Assembly (NCBI RefSeq): GCF_043195105.1
Contig: NZ_JBAFWO010000002.1
Reading direction: 5' to 3' (one strand)
DNA: 64,000 nucleotides
Source of the DNA: NCEH01 sp002257205
Lineage (GTDB): Bacteria; Pseudomonadota; Alphaproteobacteria; Rhizobiales; Xanthobacteraceae
Part shown: positions 43,776 to 51,667 of the stretch, piece by piece
How positions within the stretch are numbered: the stretch's first letter is position 1
Layout of the letters: each line of letters starts with the position of its first letter
The notes under the pieces: model-generated
Seen by the model: the letters and a program-made list of their open reading frames with translations, nothing else
What the model was told of the DNA's origin: nothing
Databases searched by the model: none
Position numbers and translations under genes: made by a program

Positions 43776-44987
43776 ATGAGCACCCGCTTATCGTCCCAGA
43801 ATTTATCGTCCCAGAATAATGTGTCTTCGCAAATTGAGCCGGCCCGCAGCGATGCCGCGGGAAAACGCGTCGCCATCATCGGCGCCGGCGTCATCGGCCT
43901 CGCCATCGGCTGGCGTCTCGCCCAGGCGGGATGCAAGGTCGAGCTGTTCGACGCCGGTCTTGCCGGTTCCGGCGCCAGCCATGCCGCCGCCGGCATGCTC
44001 GCCGCCTGCGCGGAAGCCGAGCCGGGAGAGGAAGGGCTGCTCGCCCTCAACCGCGCCAGCCAGACCCTTTGGCCTGCCTTCGCGGCGGATCTGGAAGCGG
44101 CCAGCGGCATGGATGTGGGCCTGCGCGAGGAGGGCACGCTTGTCGTCGCGCTCACCGCCGATGACGCCGCCAAGCTGCGCCACCAGCACGCTTTTCAAAA
44201 GAGCCTCGGCCTGCCGGTGGAATGGCTGACCGCCGCCGAGGCGCGCCGCAAGGAACCCCATCTCGCCCCGAAACTGGCCGGCGCGCTGTGGTGTCCGCAG
44301 GATCATCAGGCCGACAACCGGCAAACGGCTACGGCGCTGAAGGTGGCGGCGCTCAAGGCCGGCGCGGTGTTGCACGAGCATGCCAAGGTGGAGCGGGTGG
44401 AAACCCGCGACGGCAAGGCGCGCGGCGTCGTGGTCGCCGGCGTGTTCCATCCCGCCGATACCGTGGTCCTGGCGGCGGGCGCATGGTCGCGCGGGGTCAC
44501 CATCGCCCCGGCCGTGCCGCTTCCGGTGCGCCCCATCAAGGGGCAGATGCTGGCGCTGCGCATGGATCCGGCCGCGCCCCTGCTGACCCATGTGCTGTGG
44601 GGGCCGGGCACCTATATGGTGCCGCGCAAGGACGGGCGCCTCATCATCGGCGCGACGGTGGAGGAGAAGGGCTTCGACACCGACATCACCGCCGGCGGCC
44701 AGCTGGCGCTGCTCACCCATGCCTGGCGCTGCGTGCCGACCATCGAGGAGCTGACCATCATCGAGCAATGGGTCGGCTTCCGCCCCGGCAGCCGCGATGA
44801 TGCCCCGATCCTGGGCGCGAGCGAGGTGGAGGGGCTGATCCATGCCACCGGCCATCACCGCAACGGCATCCTGCTGCTGCCGGTGACCACCTCCACCATC
44901 TGCGCCCTGGTGCTGGACGGCCGGACCGACCCGCTCATCGCGCCGTTCGGGGCCGAGCGGTTCGCGGCGCGCGTGGCGGCGGAGTGA
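43776..44987 (+). CDS. thiO: Glycine oxidase ThiO (thiamine biosynthesis)
   Basis: 403 residues. FAD-dependent oxidase producing the dehydroglycine (iminoacetate) used by ThiG. Dinucleotide motif at 34-50 (IIGAGVIGLAIGWRLAQ), GASHAAAGMLA near residue 70, and a DAAO-type end (HATGHHRNGILLLPVTT at about 360-376). The first 20 residues contain LSSQN twice because of a 15-bp repeat in the DNA. Start ATG 43776 behind the riboswitch; the frame further upstream is inside the riboswitch. Confidence 0.9.
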   Translation: MSTRLSSQNLSSQNNVSSQIEPARSDAAGKRVAIIGAGVIGLAIGWRLAQAGCKVELFDAGLAGSGASHAAAGMLAACAEAEPGEEGLLALNRASQTLWPAFAADLEAASGMDVGLREEGTLVVALTADDAAKLRHQHAFQKSLGLPVEWLTAAEARRKEPHLAPKLAGALWCPQDHQADNRQTATALKVAALKAGAVLHEHAKVERVETRDGKARGVVVAGVFHPADTVVLAAGAWSRGVTIAPAVPLPVRPIKGQMLALRMDPAAPLLTHVLWGPGTYMVPRKDGRLIIGATVEEKGFDTDITAGGQLALLTHAWRCVPTIEELTIIEQWVGFRPGSRDDAPILGASEVEGLIHATGHHRNGILLLPVTTSTICALVLDGRTDPLIAPFGAERFAARVAAE

Positions 44988-44989
44988 GG

Positions 44990-45214
44990 ATGATGGAAAC
45001 CGGAACCCTGCTCGATCTCCAGGTGAATGGCGCGCGCGAAACCCTCGCGGTTGCCACCATCGCCGATCTTCTGGACCGCAAGGGCGTGGATGCGGCCCGC
45101 AAGGGCATCGCGGTGGCGCTGAACGGCGCCGTCCTGCCGCGCGCCCGCTGGGCCGAGCACAAGCTCGCCGCGGGCGACGCGGTGGAAATCATCCAGGCCA
45201 AGCAGGGCGGCTGA
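44990..45214 (+). CDS. thiS: Sulfur carrier protein ThiS
   Basis: 74 residues from the ATG at 44990 (a second ATG follows immediately, and a GTG at 44984 overlaps the thiO stop). Ubiquitin-like fold ending in the diagnostic Gly-Gly (AKQGG), whose C-terminus is adenylated and thiocarboxylated to give sulfur for the thiazole ring. Next to ThiO and ThiG as usual. ThiF is not in the window. Confidence 0.9.
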   Translation: MMETGTLLDLQVNGARETLAVATIADLLDRKGVDAARKGIAVALNGAVLPRARWAEHKLAAGDAVEIIQAKQGG

Positions 45215-45257
45215 TCCGCCCGCGAAACAGAGGCCAAGCAGGGCGGCTGATCCGCCC
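45195..45257 (+). repeat. 27-bp direct duplication of the thiS 3' end
   Basis: The 27 bases at 45195-45221, covering the last codons and stop of thiS, occur again exactly at 45231-45257. Each copy contains GGGCGG-CTGAT-CCGCCC, a six-base stem with the stop codon in the loop. The second copy lies in the thiS-thiG gap. Confidence 0.9.
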
Positions 45258-45302
45258 TGCCAGACACAGACGAGCGCCCGCCGCATCGCGCGGGCAAAGA
45301 GA

Positions 45303-46112
45303 ATGACCATGAATGCTTCCCTGAACGCCGCCGCTGCCCCCAATGCCGACCCGCTGGTGATCGCCGGGCGCAGCTTCACGTCGCGCCTGTTCCTGGGCAC
45401 GGCGGGCTATCCGAACCAGAAGGTGTTTCTCGATGCGCTCGCCGCCTCGGGTGCGGAAATGGCCACCGCCTCGATCCGCCGCATCAGCCTCGCGAGCTAT
45501 GAGGAGAGCCTGACCGACCTACTGTCCGGCCGGGTCCACATCCTGCCCAACACGGCCGGCTGCCAGACCGCGAAGGACGCGGTGCTCACCGCCGAATTGG
45601 CGCGCGAGGCGCTGGAGACCAATTGGGTGAAGCTGGAGGTGATCGGCGATCGCGAACTGCTCTATCCCAATGTGGAAGAGCTGCTGAAGGCGACCGAGGA
45701 TCTGGTCAATCGTGGCTTCGTCGTGCTGCCTTATTGCAATGATGATCCCGTCACCTGCCAGAAGCTGGCCGATCTCGGCGCCGCCACCGTGATGCCGCTC
45801 GGCTCCATGATCGGCACCGGGCTCGGCATCGCCAATCCGCACATGATCGAGCTGATCTGCGCCCGGTCCCCGGTTCCGGTGGTGCTGGATGCCGGCATCG
45901 GCACCGCCTCGGACGCGGCGCTGGCGATGGAGCTTGGGTGCGCGGCGGTGCTGCTGAATACGGCGGTGTCCAAGGCGCACGATCCGGTGCGCATGGCCGC
46001 CGCATTCCGGTACGCGGTGGACGGCGGGCGGCTCGCCCGGCTGTCGGGGCGTATCCCCAAGAAGCTGCATGCGGAAGCCTCCAGCCCGGAATTCGGCCTC
46101 GTCGGCAGCTGA
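45303..46112 (+). CDS. thiG: Thiazole synthase ThiG
   Basis: 269 residues, TIM barrel that builds the thiazole phosphate from deoxyxylulose-5-phosphate, ThiS thiocarboxylate and dehydroglycine. The Schiff-base lysine is Lys110 in NWVKLEVIGD. Other family stretches: LFLGTAGYPNQK, LPNTAGCQTA, LPYCNDDPVTCQKL, GLGIANPHMIELI and VLDAGIGTASDAALAMELG. Its N-terminus is about 15 residues longer than minimal ThiG. Downstream of thiS after 88 bases containing the duplicated hairpin. Confidence 0.95.
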   Translation: MTMNASLNAAAAPNADPLVIAGRSFTSRLFLGTAGYPNQKVFLDALAASGAEMATASIRRISLASYEESLTDLLSGRVHILPNTAGCQTAKDAVLTAELAREALETNWVKLEVIGDRELLYPNVEELLKATEDLVNRGFVVLPYCNDDPVTCQKLADLGAATVMPLGSMIGTGLGIANPHMIELICARSPVPVVLDAGIGTASDAALAMELGCAAVLLNTAVSKAHDPVRMAAAFRYAVDGGRLARLSGRIPKKLHAEASSPEFGLVGS

Positions 46113-46134
46113 GGGGCTGAGCTAGGCTGGATTC

Positions 46135-46770
46135 ATGCTGCCGCAGCCGCCCATCCTGCTGATCACCGACCGCACGCAGGCGCGCGCGCCGCTGCCGCAC
46201 GTGGTGGCGGCGGCGCTGGACGGCGGGTGCCGCTGGATCAGCGTGCGCGAGAAGGATTTGCCGGAAGCGGAACAGATCGCGCTCGCCCGCACCCTGCTGA
46301 CGCTCGCCTTTCCCTTCGGCGCGCGCGTCACGCTGCATGGGGCGATGGAGCTTGCGGCCGAGGCGGGCGTCGACGGCGTCCATCTGCCGGCGGGCGCGGA
46401 TGTGGCGCAGGCGCGGACGCGGCTCGGGGCCGATGCGCTCATCGGCCTGTCCACCCATGATCTGGCGGAGGTGGCGGCGGCCGATGCCCGGCATCTCAAT
46501 TATTTCATCGCCAGCCCGGCCTTCGAGACCCGCTCCAAGCCCGGATATGGGCCGGCGCTCGGCGAAGCGGGCCTGCGGGCGCGCGTTGCCGCGACCTCCA
46601 TCCCCGTTCTCGCCCTCGGCGGAATCGAACCGGATACGCTCGGCCCGTGCCAGGCGGCGGGTGTGGCGGGCATCGCCGTCATGGGCGCCGTGATGCGCGC
46701 CGCCGACCCGGCGGGGGAGATGCGCGCCTTGTGCCGCGCCTGGGCGGAAGGCGGGGGCGAAACCCGGTAG
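46135..46770 (+). CDS. thiE: Thiamine-phosphate synthase ThiE
   Basis: 211 residues. Joins HMP pyrophosphate and thiazole phosphate. TIM-barrel signature: LLITDRTQA near residue 8, GCRWISVREKDL, VTLHGAMELAAEAGVDGVHL near 63-82, and ALGGIEPDTLGPCQAAGVAG near residue 160. Closest to the TenI/ThiE-like group, so TenI-like function is possible. Last gene of thiOSGE. Confidence 0.82.
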   Translation: MLPQPPILLITDRTQARAPLPHVVAAALDGGCRWISVREKDLPEAEQIALARTLLTLAFPFGARVTLHGAMELAAEAGVDGVHLPAGADVAQARTRLGADALIGLSTHDLAEVAAADARHLNYFIASPAFETRSKPGYGPALGEAGLRARVAATSIPVLALGGIEPDTLGPCQAAGVAGIAVMGAVMRAADPAGEMRALCRAWAEGGGETR

Positions 46771-46777
46771 GTCGGCC

Positions 46778-47665
46778 TCAGGAGCCCGCCTTCAGCACCC
46801 GCCGCGTCACGTCCGTGAGCTTTTCCGGATTGCGGGTGATGTAGATGGCGACGATGCGTCCGTTGTCGATCTCGAAGGCGGTGGTTTGCAGAACCCCGTC
46901 CCGTTCCCGGCTGGCATAGCCCGGCAGACCGTCGATCCAGAGCGGCTTGATGAATGAGGCCGGCTCTCCCGCCGGCTTGCGATGGAGGCCGTGGTATAGC
47001 CGCAGCACCCGGTCCAGGCCGAAGATCGGATTGAGGAAGGCATGCACCTTGCCGCCGCCGTCCGCTGTCAGCACCACGGTCTGCGCCAGCAGGCTGCGCA
47101 GGGCGGCGAGGTCGCCGCTGTTCGATGCCGTGAAGAAGGCATGCGCGATGCGGTCGCCCTCCTCGCGCGCCACCGGATAGCGCAGCCGCGCGGCGCGCAC
47201 GTGCCGGCGGGCACGCACGGCGAGCTGGCGCACCGCCGCGGCATCCCGATCGAGCGCCGTGGCGATTTCATCGAGCGGGTCGCCGAACACGTCGTGCAGC
47301 AGGAACGCCGCCCGCTCCAAGGGCGAGAGACGTTCCAGCACGAGCATCAGGGTGAGGGTCAGTTCATCGGGCCGCGTGGCATCGTCCTGCGGCTCGACGA
47401 CCGGTTCGGGAAGCCAGCTTCCAACATAGGTCTCGCGCCGGGCACGGGCGGATTTCATGGCATCGAGGCACAGGCGGGTGATGATGCGCCTCAGGAACGC
47501 CGAGGGTTCCAGCACCTCGTCCAGGTCCACCCGCTGCCAGCGTAGCCAGCCTTCCTGGACGATGTCCTCCGCCTCCGCCATCGAGCCGAGCATGCGATAG
47601 GCGAGGCGCACCAGCCGCGGCCGGTGCGCCTCGAACAAGATGGTCGCCTCGTCAGGCGGCGTCAC
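46778..47665 (-). CDS. ECF41-family RNA polymerase sigma factor (SigJ-like)
   Basis: 295 residues. Sigma-2 (about 7-75, with EAEDIVQEGWLRW), then WLPEP linker at 85-89, sigma-4 (about 100-160) and a SnoaL/NTF2-like C-terminal domain with DGGGKV at 202-207. WLPEP and DGGGK are the hallmarks of ECF41, where the C-terminal domain regulates activity in place of an anti-sigma factor. Starts at a GTG at 47665, overlapping the carboxymuconolactone decarboxylase gene by 14 bases, the usual ECF41 pairing. The target promoter is at 48153-48179. Confidence 0.92.
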   Translation of the reverse strand: MTPPDEATILFEAHRPRLVRLAYRMLGSMAEAEDIVQEGWLRWQRVDLDEVLEPSAFLRRIITRLCLDAMKSARARRETYVGSWLPEPVVEPQDDATRPDELTLTLMLVLERLSPLERAAFLLHDVFGDPLDEIATALDRDAAAVRQLAVRARRHVRAARLRYPVAREEGDRIAHAFFTASNSGDLAALRSLLAQTVVLTADGGGKVHAFLNPIFGLDRVLRLYHGLHRKPAGEPASFIKPLWIDGLPGYASRERDGVLQTTAFEIDNGRIVAIYITRNPEKLTDVTRRVLKAGS

Positions 47666-48116
47666 GCGCCGGCTCCACGGGATGCGCGGCGCGGAAGCCG
47701 ACCTGCAGCCGGTTCCACAGGTTGATGGCGCCGATCAGCAAGCTGAGCTGGACTTGTTCGGCCTCGCTGAAGACGGCCTTGATCTGCGCGTAATCCGCGT
47801 CCGGCGCGCTGGTCTGGGCGAGCAGCGTCAGCGCCTCGGTCCAGGCGAGGGCGGCCCGCTCGCGATCGCTGTAGAGCGAGGATTCGCGCCATGCGTTCAG
47901 CATGTAGAGCCGCATTTCGCTTTCGCCCTGCGCGCGCGCGTCGGTGGCGTGCATGTGGATGCAGAAGGCGCAGCCGTTGATCTGCGAGGCGCGCAGCTTC
48001 ACCAGCTCCATGAGATTGGGTTCCAGGCCGCTGGCCTTGAAGCTGGCCTCCAGCGCCATCAAGGCCTTGATGCCCTCGGGGGCGGACTTGAACGGGGTTT
48101 TCAGGCGTGTGGTCAT
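47652..48116 (-). CDS. Carboxymuconolactone decarboxylase/AhpD-like protein, ECF41 partner
   Basis: 154 residues from ATG 48116. AhpD-type fold with the redox motif Cys49-Cys52-His56 (CAFCIHMH). Such genes are the standard target and partner of ECF41 sigma factors; their function is thought to be peroxidase-like or alkylhydroperoxidase-like but is not settled. An ECF41-type promoter lies 37-63 bases upstream. Co-transcribed with the sigma factor. Confidence 0.88.
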   Translation of the reverse strand: MTTRLKTPFKSAPEGIKALMALEASFKASGLEPNLMELVKLRASQINGCAFCIHMHATDARAQGESEMRLYMLNAWRESSLYSDRERAALAWTEALTLLAQTSAPDADYAQIKAVFSEAEQVQLSLLIGAINLWNRLQVGFRAAHPVEPARDAA

Positions 48117-48152
48117 CGTCTTCTCTCCATGGTGCACCCTGCACGCCCCAAA

Positions 48153-48179
48153 GACGAGATGGCGCCGCCGCGTGTGACA
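48153..48179 (-). promoter_or_regulatory. ECF41-type promoter
   Basis: On the minus strand TGTCACA (48179-48173), 16 bases, then CGTC (48156-48153). This equals the published ECF41 target motif (-35 TGTCACA, 16-bp spacer, -10 CGTC). It drives the carboxymuconolactone decarboxylase-sigma pair, so the operon is autoregulated. Confidence 0.88.
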
Positions 48180-48211
48180 TGACCGGCGAGAAAAATGTGG
48201 CCTGCCGGAAA

Positions 48212-49555
48212 TTATTGCGCCCCCGGCCGGCCGGTTCGATAGGCTGCCTGATCGATGCCATGGCGGCGCAGCTTGTCGTAGAAGGTCTTGCGGGGAATGC
48301 CGAGCGCCTTCACCGCCGCCTGCACATCGCCACAGCTTTCCGCCAGCGCCGCGCGGATTTCACCGGCCTCGAACGCCTCCATGCGCTCGGGCAGGGGCGC
48401 CCGGTCGCCCGAGCCCGTCGGCGGAACAGGGTTTGCGACCAGGCCGAGGGCGACGCGCTCGGCATAATGCACCAGCTCGCGCACATTGCCCGGCCAGTCA
48501 TGGGTATCGAGATGGCGGCGCACGCTTTCGCCGATCTGCACCGGCTCGCGCTGGAATCTGGTGCAGGCGAGCGCGAGGAAATGGCCGAACAGCAGCGCCA
48601 CGTCGGCGCGCCGCTCGCGCAGCGGCGGAAGGTGCAGGGTCGCCACATGCAGGCGATAATAGAGGTCTTCCCGGAACGAGCCCTGCCGCACCAGGGCCTG
48701 GAGATTGATCTTGGCGGCGGCCACCACGCGGATGTCCACGCGGCGCACTTCATTGGTGCCGAGCGGGGTGATCTCGCGCGCCTCCAGCACCCGCAGCAGC
48801 TTGACCTGGAGCGCCGGCGACATGGCCTCGATCTCGTCCAGGAACAGCGTGCCGCCATGGGCATGCTCGATGCGCCCCACGCGCTTCTTCATGGCGCCGG
48901 TGAAGGCGCCGGCCTCGTGGCCGAAAAGTTCGCTCTCGATCACGCTTTCCGGCAGGGCGCCGCAATTCACCGCCACGAACGGGCGGGCGGCCCGCCGGCT
49001 CAGCCGGTGCAGGGCATTGGCCACCACTTCCTTGCCGCTGCCGGTTTCGCCCTCCACCAGCACGTCGACATCGGCGTCGGCAAGCTGGCGCAACGTCTGG
49101 CGCAGGCGCGCCATTTCTGCGGTCTCGCCGAGCAAGGGCAGGTCCTCGCTCGCCGCTTCCGCGCGCCGCCGCAGCTCGCGGTTCTCCAGGACCAGGCGAC
49201 GCTTCTCGCGGGCGTGCCGCACCGCGCCGAGCAGGCGCTCGCCGGGATAGGGTTTGGCGAGAAAATCATAGGCGCCCTCGCGCATGGCATCCACCGCCAT
49301 GGCGATGTCGCCGTGCCCGGTAATCAGGATCACCGGCAGGTCCGGGTCGATCTTGCGCAGGCGGCGGAACAGCTCCAGGCCATCCATGCCCGGCATGCGC
49401 ACGTCGCTCACCACGACGCCGGGAAAGCCGGCGTCGATGGCCTCCAGCGCCGCGGCGCCGGAGGCGAATGGCGCGACGGTAAGGCCGGCCAGCATCAGCG
49501 CCTGGACATTGGCGGCGCGCAGGATGTCGTCGTCGTCGATGAAGGCCACGTCCAT
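48212..49555 (-). CDS. dctD: C4-dicarboxylate response regulator DctD (sigma-54 activator)
   Basis: 447 residues: receiver domain with Asp51 in SDVRMPGMDG and Lys in LAKPYPGERLL, AAA+ domain with Walker A GETGSGKE, GAFTGA loop (which contacts sigma-54), and a C-terminal Fis-type HTH (VQAAVKALGIPRKTFYDKLR). The stop of dctB overlaps its start by one base (TGATG-type coupling). Binds upstream of dctA and turns on its sigma-54 promoter, seen at 51544-51558. Confidence 0.93.
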   Translation of the reverse strand: MDVAFIDDDDILRAANVQALMLAGLTVAPFASGAAALEAIDAGFPGVVVSDVRMPGMDGLELFRRLRKIDPDLPVILITGHGDIAMAVDAMREGAYDFLAKPYPGERLLGAVRHAREKRRLVLENRELRRRAEAASEDLPLLGETAEMARLRQTLRQLADADVDVLVEGETGSGKEVVANALHRLSRRAARPFVAVNCGALPESVIESELFGHEAGAFTGAMKKRVGRIEHAHGGTLFLDEIEAMSPALQVKLLRVLEAREITPLGTNEVRRVDIRVVAAAKINLQALVRQGSFREDLYYRLHVATLHLPPLRERRADVALLFGHFLALACTRFQREPVQIGESVRRHLDTHDWPGNVRELVHYAERVALGLVANPVPPTGSGDRAPLPERMEAFEAGEIRAALAESCGDVQAAVKALGIPRKTFYDKLRRHGIDQAAYRTGRPGAQ

Positions 49556-51396
49556 CAGGGCGCCCTTGGCAAGGTGAGGGTGAAGCGCGCGCCGTCGCGG
49601 TTCTCGGCGGCGAGGGTGCCGCCGAATCCGGCGACGATGTCATGTGAGATCACAAGGCCGAGCCCGAGACCCTGCGCCTTGGTGGTGGTGAACGGCATGA
49701 ACAGCGCCTCCATCACGTTGGGTGGCAGGCCGGGGCCGTTGTCCGCGACTTCGATGCGCACCTGTTCGGCGGCGGCCTCGGCCTGGATGCGGATCTTCCC
49801 GTCCGCTTGCCCGGCCAAGGCTTCAAGGGCATTTTGCAGCAGATTGACGAACACCTGCTCCAAGCGCACCCGCTCGGCGGTCACGCGCACATTTTCGTCC
49901 GCGATCGCGATCTCGATGCCGACCGCCTGCTGGGTCAGGCGATGGCCCACCAGCAGCAGCGCCCCGTCGATGGCGGCGCGCAGCGGCACGCTCTCCAGCC
50001 GGCCTTCCGCCTTGCGGGCGAAGGCGCGCAATTCCCCGGTGATGGCGCCGATGCGGTCGGTGAGGGCGGCGATGGTGGTGAGGTTGGCCCGCGCCGCCTG
50101 CGTATCGCCCCGGTCCAGGAAGAGTTCGGAATTCTCCGCGAAGGTGCGGATCGCGGCCACCGGCTGGTTGACCTCATGGGCCACCGAGGCGGCGATCTGG
50201 CCGAGCACCGCGAGCTTGCTCGCCTGGACAAGATCGTCCTTCAGCCCGTCGAGGGCGTTCTGGGTGCGCCGCCGCTCCTCCATCTCGTCCTGAAGGCGGG
50301 CGTTGGCGCGGCTTAATTCGGTGGTGCGTTCGGCCACCCGCTCCTCCAGCTGGCGCCGCGCCGCCGCCTGCCGCGCCGTATCCTCCAGGTGCCGGGCGCG
50401 GCGGGAGACGGCGAGGGCGCCGAGGCCGAGCCCGAGCAATGTTACGAGCACCGCCAGCACCCGCGCGGCGCCGGTCGCAAGGTTCATGGCGGCATCGGCG
50501 GGGGCGAGCACGTCCAGCGTCCAGCCGGTGGTCGGCACCTCGGCGGAGGCTTCCACGAACAGGCGCTGTTTGCGCTGGCCGGGAAGTGTGGCCCGCACCA
50601 GCCCCGCCATGGCGGGATCGGGGATGATCGGCAGAGGGGCGAGCGTGGCATCGCCGAACTGGAGGCTCGCCCGCAATTCCTCCCTCCGCTCCGGCGCGAT
50701 GGGCGCGATCGCCCGGAAGCGCCAATCCGGCACGCTGCTGACCAGAACGATCGCCCGGGCGTCGGTGACGAAGGTCGGCTCGGCGAACTGGCGCCACTGG
50801 TCCTCGATGGCCTCGAACTCGGCCTTGACCACCAGCACGCCAAGGGGACCGGAGGGCCCGTCGATGCGCCGGGTGAGATAGAGGCCGGGTTGTCGGCTCA
50901 CGGTGCCGAAGGCGAAATGTTCGGCGCTGCCATCCGCCATCGCCGTGCGGAAATAGGGCCGAAAAGCATAATTAGAGCCCACGAAACTTGCCGAAGTTCC
51001 CGCATTGCTGGCGGCGATGGTCAGGCCAGTGACGTCGAGCAAATAGATCGCGCCGGTCCGCGTGCCGGCCGCGAGCCCCGCGAATTTGGCGTCGAGCGCG
51101 GAAAGGCGTGCGGGATCAGGATGTTCCAGCGTCGCCCGCACGTCCGGATCTTGGGCGAGCACCACCGGCAAGGTACGTTGCTTCTCGATCTCACTGCGGA
51201 TCACCGCAACCCGCAAAAGCGCCGCCGCATCAGCATCCGTGCGCAATTGGGACAGCGCCCAATGGGCGCCCACATAGGCCGCCAGGCGATCCACGGCGAC
51301 CAGGGCGAGGAGCACCAGCGCCGCCCCCGCGAGCCGCCGCATGGTGCGCTTCCTGGTCGCCGACCATCCTGCCGCGCGCCACGCGAACGCCGCCAT
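49555..51396 (-). CDS. dctB: C4-dicarboxylate sensor histidine kinase DctB
   Basis: 613 residues: cytoplasmic start, helix 1 (about 20-40), periplasmic double-PAS/Cache sensor (about 45-300, with YAFRPYFRTAMADGS), helix 2 (about 308-330), coiled coil (340-395) and kinase core. Phospho-acceptor His407 in VAHEVNQPVAAIRTF, N-box LLQNALEAL, DNGPGLP and GLGLGL. Start ATG 51396 with AAGGAG. Senses succinate, malate or fumarate and phosphorylates DctD. Confidence 0.93.
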   Translation of the reverse strand: MAAFAWRAAGWSATRKRTMRRLAGAALVLLALVAVDRLAAYVGAHWALSQLRTDADAAALLRVAVIRSEIEKQRTLPVVLAQDPDVRATLEHPDPARLSALDAKFAGLAAGTRTGAIYLLDVTGLTIAASNAGTSASFVGSNYAFRPYFRTAMADGSAEHFAFGTVSRQPGLYLTRRIDGPSGPLGVLVVKAEFEAIEDQWRQFAEPTFVTDARAIVLVSSVPDWRFRAIAPIAPERREELRASLQFGDATLAPLPIIPDPAMAGLVRATLPGQRKQRLFVEASAEVPTTGWTLDVLAPADAAMNLATGAARVLAVLVTLLGLGLGALAVSRRARHLEDTARQAAARRQLEERVAERTTELSRANARLQDEMEERRRTQNALDGLKDDLVQASKLAVLGQIAASVAHEVNQPVAAIRTFAENSELFLDRGDTQAARANLTTIAALTDRIGAITGELRAFARKAEGRLESVPLRAAIDGALLLVGHRLTQQAVGIEIAIADENVRVTAERVRLEQVFVNLLQNALEALAGQADGKIRIQAEAAAEQVRIEVADNGPGLPPNVMEALFMPFTTTKAQGLGLGLVISHDIVAGFGGTLAAENRDGARFTLTLPRAP

Positions 51397-51411
51397 GTCG
51401 TCTCCTTCTGT

Positions 51412-51459
51412 GTGCGGATTTTCGCACTTTTGTGACGCTTACTGTGCATCAAACCGCAC
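51412..51459 (+). promoter_or_regulatory. Tandem palindromes upstream of dctA, probable DctD sites
   Basis: Two inverted repeats: GTGCG-GATTTT-CGCAC at 51412-51427 and GTGC-ATCAAACC-GCAC at 51444-51459, about 85-130 bases upstream of the sigma-54 promoter. Paired GTGCG/CGCAC palindromes are the kind of site bound by DctD. They lie in the dctB-dctA gap. Confidence 0.7.
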
Positions 51460-51543
51460 GCGAAGTCGAGCGCGGCCGCGCAAGGCGGAATCAAATGCGT
51501 TTGAGTTCAATGTGTTGCCCCAGTCCCCTGCGGCTGATGGGGC

Positions 51544-51558
51544 TGGCATGCGTCTTGC
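51544..51558 (+). promoter_or_regulatory. Sigma-54 (-24/-12) promoter of dctA
   Basis: TGGCATGCGTCTTGC: matches TGGCAC-G-N4-TTGC with the invariant GG and GC in the correct 12-base register. It lies 110 bases before the dctA start, downstream of the DctD-like palindromes. Confidence 0.85.
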
Positions 51559-51667
51559 GCGGGGCTTCGGGCGGCGTGGAGCAGCGCCGGGTCCTGACAC
51601 CACCATCAAGGTTCCAGAACGCCGCCCGCGGAATGAGGCGCCGATGGTCAATGCGAGAGGAAACACC

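Noticed and set aside
45205..45257. Rho-independent terminators after thiS
   Set aside because: Short stems with no T-run, inside an operon that must continue to thiG; kept only as a repeat.
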